Shown: positions 34,020 through 41,588 of the stretch, in pieces
Position numbering within the stretch: position 1 is the stretch's first letter
Layout: each line of letters starts with the position of its first letter
DNA from: UBA6136 sp044237765
GTDB taxonomy: Bacteria > Pseudomonadota > Gammaproteobacteria > Methylococcales > Methylococcaceae
Assembly: GCA_044237765.1 (NCBI GenBank)
Contig: JBIIEQ010000008.1
Location: forward strand, 1-64,000
Length of the DNA: 64,000 nucleotides
Direction of reading: 5' to 3'
Notes under the pieces: model-generated
Told to the model about the DNA's origin: nothing
What the model saw: the letters and a program-made list of their open reading frames with translations, nothing else
The model's database searches: none
Translations under genes and position numbers: made by a program

Positions 34020-34404
34020 GGGCGTGCCGGTGTTGATGATTGTTTCTGGTTATTCGTGGGACTCTGTTAAAAAGCCCGCACTCACGTTGTGCGCGGCCGA
34101 AAAAACTTTGTGCCGGCCTGGATCACCAAGAGCATTTATACTCATGCCCTGAGGGTCGCGATCCTCGTAATTCTGTGTTCGCCTTCGTCAGACCGTCGGC
34201 CGCAATCGTTGAGTCGATGGAGGGTTTTTTCGATGATTGGCACCCACCCTCAGTCCCCGAATTTTCGCGGCATTGTATCAGATGGCTTGGTCGGTTAAAG
34301 CGAGCGAGGCCAATGCGTGGGGCCGTGATGAATGACGCCCTGCCCGGCCGTCACGACTCTTATGAACTAAGGCAAATGAATAGCAGTAAGATTTTGATGG
34401 CAAC
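34020..34404. other. Divergent intergenic region fabA / ABC exporter
   Basis: 385 bases between divergent genes. The short reading frames in it have no family features or credible start signals. A GCCG...CGGC segment near 34108-34133 could form a weak hairpin. I see no operator, riboswitch or RNA gene that I can support; promoters for both genes must lie here. Confidence 0.4.
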
Positions 34405-36246
34405 ATGACCGGAAAGACGGAACAGGGGCTCGGTGCTCCGCTGGGCTGGAGCTATATCAAAACCGTGGTGCTGCAGCACAGAAGGGAGCTGGTTTTTGCC
34501 CAATGGGTGGCTATTCTGGCGGCCCTTGCCGCCGTCCCTGTCCCGTTGCTGTTGCCGATGCTGGTGGATGAGGTACTGTTGAATCATCCCGGGGTGGCCG
34601 TCGGTGTGATGAACAGTCTCCTGCCGGAGGCCTGGCAGGGCCCGACAGGCTATATCCTGGCCTTGCTTCTGTTAACGATGCTGTTGCGGCTGCTGGCGGC
34701 AATGTTCAATGTTTTGCAGACGCGTGCCTTTAGCCTGATTTCCAAGGATATTGTTTTCCGTATCCGCTCACATCTGATTGGGCGATTGGAGCGGATTTCG
34801 ATGGCGGAATATGAGAGCCTCGGCAGTGGTGCCGTCGTGACGCATCTAGTGACTGACCTGGATACGCTGGATGTCTTCGTCGGCAACACCGTCGCCCGGA
34901 GCCTGGTGGCGGTTCTGACGCTGACCGGTACCGCCGCGGTACTGCTCTGGATGAACTGGCGTCTTGCTCTCTTCATTTTGCTGCTTAACCCCGTGGTGAT
35001 TTTCTTTACCAAGGCGATGGGCAAGCAGGTCAAGGTGCTCAAGCGTCAGGAAAACAGCGCGATTGGCGCTTTCCAGACAGCGCTCACCGAAACGCTGGAT
35101 GCCATTCAACAGATTCGGGCCAGCAACCGGGAACAGCATTATTTCGGTCGTCTGGTGGATGCCGCGCGTGGTGTCCGCGAGCACTCTGCCGCCTATGCCT
35201 GGAAAAGTGACGCCGCCAGCCGGATGAGTTTTCTGGTGTTTCTAACCGGCTTTGACCTGTTTCGCGGGTTGGCCCTGTTCATGGTGGTTTACTCGGACCT
35301 GACCATTGGCGAAATGATGGCGGTGTCGGGATATCTTTGGTTTATGATGGCGCCGGTCCAGGAAATCCTGGGCATGCAGTACGCCTATTACGGCGCCAAC
35401 GCGGCACTCGATCGGCTCAACCAGTTCTGCGGGCTCCAGCTGGAGCCGGTTTACCCCCACCGGCACAACCCCTTCCTCGGCAAGAAAACGGTGGGAGTCC
35501 GTGTTGAAAACCTGCATTTCACCTACCCTCATGGCGGCGAGGTTTTGCAGGGGATCCAGCTGGATATTGCGCCGGGTGAAAAGATTGCCCTGGTTGGTGC
35601 CAGCGGGGGCGGCAAGTCGACGCTCGTGCAGGTGCTCATCGGTCTCTATCCCCCGACGCGCGGCATGGTTTATTACGACGGGGTACCAATGGACCAGATC
35701 GGTATGGACGTCATTCGGGAGCATGTCGTGACCGTTCTTCAGCATCCGGTGCTGTTTAACGATACCGTGCGCTCCAATCTGACGCTCGGTCGGAATGCCC
35801 GGGACGAGGATCTTTGGCGGGCGCTGGAGATTGCTCAACTACGTGACGTAATCGAAGACGCTCCGGAGGGTCTTGATGCGGTCGTGGGGCGATCTGGTGT
35901 GCGTCTTTCGGGTGGTCAGCGCCAAAGGCTGGCGATTGCACGCATGGTGCTGGCCGACCCAAAGGTCGTGATCCTGGATGAAGCCACCTCTGCTGTCGAC
36001 AATGTCACCGAGGCCAATCTCTACCGATCGCTGGATGATTTTCTTGCCCAGCGCACGACCCTGATCGTGGCGCATCGGCTGAGTGCGATTACTCATGCCG
36101 ATCGGATATTGGTCTTCGAGGAAGGATTGATCGTCGAGGACGGCAATCACGAAACCCTGATGGCGCGGCAGGGGCTATATTCCAGGCTCTATGGCGCGCC
36201 GGGCCCAAGGTCCCGAGCGACGGAGTCGCGGATGGAACCCGCATGA
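34405..36246 (+). CDS. ABC exporter half-transporter (permease-ATPase fusion)
   Basis: 613 residues: a six-helix type I exporter membrane domain (about 20-330) followed by a nucleotide-binding domain (about 370-595). Walker A GASGGGKSTLVQVL, Q-loop TVLQHPVLFNDTV, signature RLSGGQRQRLAIARMVLADPKVVILDEATSAVD, H-loop VAHRLS. It resembles MsbA-like and lipid/peptide exporters; the substrate is not readable. The stop overlaps the PHP gene start by ATGA. Confidence 0.93.
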   Translation: MTGKTEQGLGAPLGWSYIKTVVLQHRRELVFAQWVAILAALAAVPVPLLLPMLVDEVLLNHPGVAVGVMNSLLPEAWQGPTGYILALLLLTMLLRLLAAMFNVLQTRAFSLISKDIVFRIRSHLIGRLERISMAEYESLGSGAVVTHLVTDLDTLDVFVGNTVARSLVAVLTLTGTAAVLLWMNWRLALFILLLNPVVIFFTKAMGKQVKVLKRQENSAIGAFQTALTETLDAIQQIRASNREQHYFGRLVDAARGVREHSAAYAWKSDAASRMSFLVFLTGFDLFRGLALFMVVYSDLTIGEMMAVSGYLWFMMAPVQEILGMQYAYYGANAALDRLNQFCGLQLEPVYPHRHNPFLGKKTVGVRVENLHFTYPHGGEVLQGIQLDIAPGEKIALVGASGGGKSTLVQVLIGLYPPTRGMVYYDGVPMDQIGMDVIREHVVTVLQHPVLFNDTVRSNLTLGRNARDEDLWRALEIAQLRDVIEDAPEGLDAVVGRSGVRLSGGQRQRLAIARMVLADPKVVILDEATSAVDNVTEANLYRSLDDFLAQRTTLIVAHRLSAITHADRILVFEEGLIVEDGNHETLMARQGLYSRLYGAPGPRSRATESRMEPA

Positions 36247-37118
36247 GCAGCCAGAAGCCGGGGCCTCTGACAGTCCACGATCTCCACTCCCACTCGACCG
36301 CGTCGGATGGCTTTTATTCGCCGACGGACTTGGTGCAGCGGGCCGCGACCGCCGGGGTCAAGGTATTGAGTCTGACTGACCACGATACAACGGCAGGTTT
36401 GCCCGAGGCTGACATCGCCGCGCAGGGCGCCGGGATCCGCCTTGTTCCTGGCGTGGAAATTTCAGTGACCTGGGAAAAGAAAACGCTGCATGTGGTCGGT
36501 CTCAATATTGATATTCAGCATGCCTCGCTTCAGGCCGGCTTGAGTCAGCTGGAGCAGGTCAGAGCCGATCGTGCGATGGAAATGGGCGACCGACTGGAAA
36601 AGGCAGGGATTCCTGGCATTTTCGAAGAGGCGCAAGCCATGGTCGGTGAGGGCATGATCACGCGAACCCATTTTGCCCATTGTCTAGCCCGACGCGGGTT
36701 GGCCGCCGATGTCCGGGATGTCTTTGGCCGCTATTTGACGGCAGGCAAACCCGGCTATGTGTCCACCCGCTGGGCCGATATAGCCGATGCGATCCAATGG
36801 ATACGCGATGCGGGTGGGGTTGCGGTGCTGGCTCACCCGCATCGTTACAAACTGACGGGCAGCTGGTTGCGGCGATTGCTGGGGGAGTTCAAGGAAATGG
36901 GTGGAGAGGGGTTGGAGGTCCTGTCCGGCACGGCCTCACCCGGCGAAGTGCAGTCCAGCGCCGCGTTGGCTAAGCGTTTTGGTTTGCTTGCATCGTGCGG
37001 CTCGGATTTTCATGGTCCCGATGATGGTTGGCCCAAGCTGGGGCGTTTGCCCGCACTACCCGCTGGGCTCGAGCCCGTCTGGAAGGTCTGGGAACAGGGG
37101 GCTGCGGCGAATGGTTGA
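36243..37118 (+). CDS. PHP domain phosphoesterase (RNase AM / YciV-like)
   Basis: 291 residues. PHP metal-binding motifs: HDLHSHSTASDGFYSP (motif 1), LSLTDHDTTAGL (motif 2), PGVEIS (motif 3), VAVLAHPHRY and SCGSDFHGPD. This is the TrpH/YciV branch, whose E. coli member is a 3',5'-nucleotide phosphatase and 5'-end RNA exonuclease (RNase AM). Coupled to the ABC exporter by ATGA and to tag by an 8-base overlap. Confidence 0.93.
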   Translation: MSSQKPGPLTVHDLHSHSTASDGFYSPTDLVQRAATAGVKVLSLTDHDTTAGLPEADIAAQGAGIRLVPGVEISVTWEKKTLHVVGLNIDIQHASLQAGLSQLEQVRADRAMEMGDRLEKAGIPGIFEEAQAMVGEGMITRTHFAHCLARRGLAADVRDVFGRYLTAGKPGYVSTRWADIADAIQWIRDAGGVAVLAHPHRYKLTGSWLRRLLGEFKEMGGEGLEVLSGTASPGEVQSSAALAKRFGLLASCGSDFHGPDDGWPKLGRLPALPAGLEPVWKVWEQGAAANG

Positions 37119-37683
37119 AGAGCTCTCCCGCTGCGCCTGGGCCGAGCGGACCGAGCTGGAGCGGCATTATCACGATACCGAATGGGGCATGCCCGAGCAT
37201 GACGATCGGCGGCTGTTCGAGTTTCTGCTGCTCGAGGGCGCGCAGGCCGGACTGTCCTGGGTCACGGTGCTCCGCAAGCGCGAGGCGTATCGCGCGGCTT
37301 TTGACGGCTTTGATCCGATGCGAGTCGCCGGCTACGGGCCGGAAAAGATGGCTGATCTGATGCAAGACCCGGGTCTTATCCGGAATCGTATGAAACTGAT
37401 ATCGGCCGTGAACAATGCGCGGGCATTCCTGGCCGTTCAGGAACAATTTGGCAGCTTTGATCAGTATTTGTGGCGTTTTGTGGACGGTGAGCCCGTCAAC
37501 AATATTTGGCCACGTCTTGCCGACCTTCCACCCCGATCACCGATTTCTGACCGGCTCAGCAAGGATCTGAAACGCCTGGGGTTCACCTTCGTGGGTTCGG
37601 TCATTTGCTACTCCTACATGCAGGCTGTTGGTATGGTCAACGACCACATCGCCGGCTGTTTTCGTATCGATCAATCCAGTTGA
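37111..37683 (+). CDS. tag: DNA-3-methyladenine glycosylase I
   Basis: Excises 3-methyladenine from alkylated DNA. 190 residues from ATG 37111, which overlaps the PHP stop by 8 bases; the longer frame to 36901 is inside the PHP gene and is discarded. Marks: RCAWAERTELERHYHDTEWGMPEHDDRRLFEFLLLEGAQAGLSW, LRKREAYRAAFDGFDP, RNRMKLISAVNNARAFL, and the zinc-site/C-terminal block LKRLGFTFVGSVICYSYMQAVGMVNDHI. Cys and His zinc ligands are present. Confidence 0.96.
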   Translation: MVEELSRCAWAERTELERHYHDTEWGMPEHDDRRLFEFLLLEGAQAGLSWVTVLRKREAYRAAFDGFDPMRVAGYGPEKMADLMQDPGLIRNRMKLISAVNNARAFLAVQEQFGSFDQYLWRFVDGEPVNNIWPRLADLPPRSPISDRLSKDLKRLGFTFVGSVICYSYMQAVGMVNDHIAGCFRIDQSS

Positions 37684-37697
37684 GCTGACGCCAGCCA

Positions 37698-38501
37698 TCA
37701 CATCACGAACTTGATGCCGATGATCATCAGGAGCGTCGCCAGTATGGGGCGCAGGACCTTTTCCGGAATCTTCGCGCTCAGGTGGCTGCCGATGTAGATG
37801 CCCGGCAAGGAACCGATCAGCAGGCTTCCCAGTAACCCGAAGTCAACATTGCCCATGTGCATGTGTCCAAGCCCAGCAACCGCCGTGAGCGGAATCGCGT
37901 GCGCCAAGTCGGTGCCGACAATACGTACGGTGGCGAGACGCGGATAGAGGAAGAGAAGCGCGATCGTGCCGAGTGCGCCTGCGCCCACTGATGACAGCGT
38001 GACCAAAACCCCCAGGACCAGTCCGACCAGCAAGGTCAAGGCGCCCTGCCAGCGCCCGAAACGTTCCTTGTGGGTAAGCCGTTCGATGGCGGTTTCGTCC
38101 TGCTGCCTGCGCGAAATCAGGTGATTCCGGACGAAAAGCGCAAGCGAGGTGAAAATCAGCGCCACGCCCAGACTGTTGGTGATCACTTTGGTAATCGTGT
38201 CGTCCTTGGTGAAGACATTTTCCATCAGGTAAATCACCAGCAGGGCGGCGGGGATGCTACCCAGGCAAAGTTGCCTCACGATTTTCCATTCCACTGAGCG
38301 ATGCTTGCCATGATGCACCAAGACACCGCCCGTCTTGGTGAGCGCGGCAAACAAAAGGTCGGTTCCCACGGCCGCCTTGGGAGCGTAGCCAAAGATGAAC
38401 ACCAGGATGGGCGTCATCAATGAGCCACCGCCGACACCGGTCAAGCCCACCAGAAAACCCACCAGCAGACCTGAAATTATCTGCGCCACGTCAAATGTCA
38501 T
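37698..38501 (-). CDS. TauE/SafE family permease
   Basis: 267 residues from MTFDVAQIISGLLVGFLVGLTGVGGGSLMTPILVF, the hallmark first repeat of the family. About eight membrane segments, with a second repeat near residue 155 (LVGLVLGVLVTLSSVGAGALGTI). Family members export or import sulfite, sulfonates or related anions. No sulfur gene lies next to it, so the substrate is open. Convergent with tag. Confidence 0.9.
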   Translation of the reverse strand: MTFDVAQIISGLLVGFLVGLTGVGGGSLMTPILVFIFGYAPKAAVGTDLLFAALTKTGGVLVHHGKHRSVEWKIVRQLCLGSIPAALLVIYLMENVFTKDDTITKVITNSLGVALIFTSLALFVRNHLISRRQQDETAIERLTHKERFGRWQGALTLLVGLVLGVLVTLSSVGAGALGTIALLFLYPRLATVRIVGTDLAHAIPLTAVAGLGHMHMGNVDFGLLGSLLIGSLPGIYIGSHLSAKIPEKVLRPILATLLMIIGIKFVM

Positions 38502-38797
38502 AAGGTCATTCCTCAAAAAATGGAGGGGGACTATGGGCGAAGCATCGCGGAGATGCGCGATTGCGCCAAAATGACCATCGTAGCAATCAGCGGATTGATT
38601 CCCCAAGAATCAAATTGAATACATATAGATCGAAAGGTTATAAGCGCGGCTTGCTTTCACACTCCTCATTCGGTTCGGGGTGCTTTCTTAAGTCGAAGGG
38701 TGGGTGGTAGTATCTCCGCCCATGAAAGTTCGTTGAACTGCTCTGCGTCAGTCGCTGACTTGCTTCCAAACAAATTCCAAAGACAGGTGAACATCTC

Positions 38798-39352
38798 ATG
38801 TCTCAGTCTGAACACTCAAGGCGAGTTGTATTTGCCAAGCCGGTTTTAATGGTCACCCTCGGCGGTTTGGTGATGGGGTGCACCGAAAACATGAACATGC
38901 AAAAACCGAAAGCGGCGATCAGCGAAGTCCAGGCCTGCTCTTCTCTCAAGAGTGTGCTGTCTCAGGCGAATACAGGTTTCACAGGCCTTCGTGGGAGTGC
39001 CACCACCGATTACGACCATACCCGTTGGGATGCCCAACCGATCATCCCCGGGACGCAGTGTGACGTGATTGGCTGGGGTGGAGGGCGCACCAATTATGCC
39101 TGCGCCTGGAACAAGGGCAGTGAAGCATCCGCGCGTTCTGATTATCAGGGCGGGTTGGGCATCGTCCAGCGTTGCCTTGGTCCGGAATGGACAGCCTCCC
39201 ATCCTGCTGGACAAACCGGCCAGGCCACGCTGTTTTCGAAAGGCAGTGATCCAGCCAAGGTTGAGGTGCGCTATTACAAGGAGCGTGACCCCTCCAGCAA
39301 CTGGCAAACCAGTCTCACCATAGGGCCTGCCGTTACGCGGGACGCACGGTGA
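38798..39352 (+). CDS. Putative lipoprotein of unknown function
   Basis: 184 residues. A rather long, basic N-region precedes the hydrophobic stretch VLMVTLGGLVMGC; lipobox VMGC with Cys28. The mature part has the pairs VQACSSLKSVL, CDVIGWGGGRTNYACAW and QRCLG, so three further Cys, and ends KVEVRYYKERDPSSNWQTSLTI. SD AGGTGAA about 7 bases before the ATG. I do not recognise the family. It ends just upstream of the thiC riboswitch but is an independent unit. Confidence 0.7.
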   Translation: MSQSEHSRRVVFAKPVLMVTLGGLVMGCTENMNMQKPKAAISEVQACSSLKSVLSQANTGFTGLRGSATTDYDHTRWDAQPIIPGTQCDVIGWGGGRTNYACAWNKGSEASARSDYQGGLGIVQRCLGPEWTASHPAGQTGQATLFSKGSDPAKVEVRYYKERDPSSNWQTSLTIGPAVTRDAR

Positions 39353-39403
39353 TCCCCTGCCTTGCCAAACCAGCGGACATGCATTAGCTTAGCCGCCAAC
39401 CTA

Positions 39404-39500
39404 GGGCTAGGGGTGCCCGGCGCGATGGAAGACCATCCGCTGCCGGGCTGAGACACACCCTTTGAACCTGACCCGGTTAGTACCGGCGTAGGAAAGCCTG
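39404..39500 (+). promoter_or_regulatory. TPP riboswitch (THI box) upstream of thiC
   Basis: Contains GGGGTGCCC (39410-39418), the invariant CTGAGA (39448-39453), ACCCTTTGAACCTGA and GGTTAGTACCGGCGTAGGAAA, the conserved core that binds thiamine pyrophosphate. It lies about 85 bases before the thiC start; the expression platform (39501-39585) probably hides the ribosome site or the start region when TPP is bound. Confidence 0.96.
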
Positions 39501-39585
39501 TTCAAGAGGCCGGATTTCTTCCGGTCATCTGTTCAGACTTCGCTCCTGCGCTGACATTGAAAGTCATTCCGCTGAGGAGCATGCG

Positions 39586-41460
39586 ATGAACGCCGTCCCT
39601 GATACCTACCTCCACGATGCCGTCACCGCCAAACGGGCATCCATACAGCCTTTTGCCGCCTCGGAAAAGGTTTACATCCAGGGCGGCCGCGCCGACATCC
39701 GCGTGCCGATGCGCAAGGTCAGCCAGTCCGACACGCCGACCTCCACGGGTGCGCAGACGAATCCGCCGATTTATGTCTACGATACTTCCGGCCCCTACAC
39801 CGACCTGGCTGTCACCGTCGATTTGCGTCACGGCCTGCCCGCTCTTCGTGAGGGCTGGATCGAGGAGCGCGGTGACACGGAACAGCTCAGCGGGCCGAGT
39901 TCCAGCTACGGGCATACTCGGCAGAACGACCCCGGCCTGAGCGCGCTGCGGTTCGAGCACATCCGCAACCCGCGTCGCGCCAAAGCCGGCGCCAACGTGA
40001 CCCAGATGCACTATGCGCGGAACGGCATCATCACGCCGGAGATGGAATACATCGCCATCCGCGAAAACCAAAAGCTGGATGCCATCGCCGATATGTATCG
40101 GTTCCAGCATCCCGGTGAAAATTTCGGGGCGGCCATCCCCAACATCATCACGCCCGAATTTGTCCGCGACGAGGTGGCGCGCGGACGAGCGATCATCCCC
40201 AACAACATCAATCACCCCGAATCCGAGCCGATGATCATCGGCCGCAACTTCCTGGTGAAGATCAACTGCAATCTGGGCAACTCCGCCGTCACCTCGTCAA
40301 TTGAGGAAGAGGTCGAAAAGATGCTCTGGTCCATTCGCTGGGGTGGCGATACGGTGATGGATCTCTCTACCGGCAAAAACATCCATGAAACCCGCGAGTG
40401 GATCATCCGCAATTCACCGGTGCCGATCGGCACCGTGCCCATTTATCAAGCGCTGGAGAAGGTTGACGGCCGCGCCGAGGAACTGACCTGGGAGATCTTC
40501 CGCGACACACTGATCGAGCAGGCCGAACAGGGCGTCGATTACTTCACCATCCATGCCGGCATCCGGCTCGCCCACATCCCGCTCACCGCCAAGCGTGTGA
40601 CCGGGATCGTGTCTCGCGGCGGTTCCATCATGGCGAAGTGGTGTTTGGCCCACCACAAGGAAAGTTTCCTCTACACCCATTTCGAGGATATTTGCGAGAT
40701 CATGAAGGCCTACGACGTCGCCTTTTCGCTGGGCGACGGTCTGCGCCCCGGCTCGATTGCCGATGCTAATGACGAAGCTCAGTTCGCCGAACTTCGCACC
40801 CTCGGCGAGCTGACGCAGATCGCCTGGAAGCATGACGTGCAGGTCATGATCGAGGGACCCGGTCATGTGCCCATGCACATGATCAAGGCCAATATGGACG
40901 AGCAGCTTAAGCATTGCCATGAGGCGCCGTTCTACACGCTCGGCCCGCTGACCACGGATATTGCCCCCGGCTACGACCACATTACCTCGGCCATCGGTGC
41001 GGCAATGATCGGTTGGTACGGTACGGCCATGCTGTGCTATGTGACCCCCAAAGAGCATCTTGGCCTGCCCAACAAGCAGGACGTCCGCGACGGTATCATC
41101 GCCTACAAGATCGCTGCCCACGCCGCCGATCTGGGCAAAGGCCATCCCGGCGCCCAGGCGAGGGATAACGCTCTGTCCAAGGCGCGTTTCGAATTCCGCT
41201 GGGCCGACCAGTTCAATCTGTCGCTTGATCCGGAAAAGGCGCTGGAATTTCACGATGAAACCCTGCCTCAGGAAGGCGCCAAGTTGGCCCACTTCTGCTC
41301 CATGTGCGGTCCGCATTTCTGTTCGATGAAGATCACCCAGGATGTGCGTGAGTATGCCCAGACCCATGGGCTGGAAACCACAGCGGCCTTGGAAGCCGGC
41401 ATGGAGGAAATGGCCGAGGAGTTCGTCAAGACCGGCGCGGAGATTTATCACAAGACCTGA
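39586..41460 (+). CDS. thiC: Phosphomethylpyrimidine synthase
   Basis: Radical SAM enzyme that rearranges aminoimidazole ribotide into the thiamine pyrimidine. 624 residues. N-terminal domain with VYIQGGRADIRVPMR, central GANVTQMHYARNGIITPEMEYIA, GRNFLVKINCNLGNSAV, YFTIHAGI, SRGGSIMAKWC, and the C-terminal [4Fe-4S] motif CSMCGPHFC (C-x2-C-x4-C). Controlled by the TPP riboswitch upstream and followed by a strong terminator. Confidence 0.99.
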   Translation: MNAVPDTYLHDAVTAKRASIQPFAASEKVYIQGGRADIRVPMRKVSQSDTPTSTGAQTNPPIYVYDTSGPYTDLAVTVDLRHGLPALREGWIEERGDTEQLSGPSSSYGHTRQNDPGLSALRFEHIRNPRRAKAGANVTQMHYARNGIITPEMEYIAIRENQKLDAIADMYRFQHPGENFGAAIPNIITPEFVRDEVARGRAIIPNNINHPESEPMIIGRNFLVKINCNLGNSAVTSSIEEEVEKMLWSIRWGGDTVMDLSTGKNIHETREWIIRNSPVPIGTVPIYQALEKVDGRAEELTWEIFRDTLIEQAEQGVDYFTIHAGIRLAHIPLTAKRVTGIVSRGGSIMAKWCLAHHKESFLYTHFEDICEIMKAYDVAFSLGDGLRPGSIADANDEAQFAELRTLGELTQIAWKHDVQVMIEGPGHVPMHMIKANMDEQLKHCHEAPFYTLGPLTTDIAPGYDHITSAIGAAMIGWYGTAMLCYVTPKEHLGLPNKQDVRDGIIAYKIAAHAADLGKGHPGAQARDNALSKARFEFRWADQFNLSLDPEKALEFHDETLPQEGAKLAHFCSMCGPHFCSMKITQDVREYAQTHGLETTAALEAGMEEMAEEFVKTGAEIYHKT

Positions 41461-41482
41461 TTCGATTGATTCGGCAGGGCTG

Positions 41483-41531
41483 AAAGGCCGTGTCCCGCCG
41501 GCTCCACCAAGCTGGCGGACACGGCCTTTTT
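41483..41531 (+). terminator. Intrinsic terminator after thiC
   Basis: Long hairpin: AAAGGCCGTGTC pairs with GACACGGCCTTT, extended by CGCC/GGCG, loop around CTCCACCAAG, then TTTTTC. The separate downstream nrdJ gene starts 58 bases later. Confidence 0.9.
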
Positions 41532-41588
41532 CTTGGCGCCACGGGTGTTGATCACCGGATTACAATGGCCGTACCCAAGGGGGAACCC

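Noticed and set aside
36901..37110. N-terminal extension of the tag reading frame
   Set aside because: The extra 70 residues lie inside the PHP gene, match nothing in the glycosylase family, and a good ATG exists at 37111.
40414..41451. Long minus-strand ORF (345 codons) antisense to thiC
   Set aside because: It lies wholly inside thiC, a fully conserved gene, and has no family features; long antisense frames are expected in GC-rich coding DNA.
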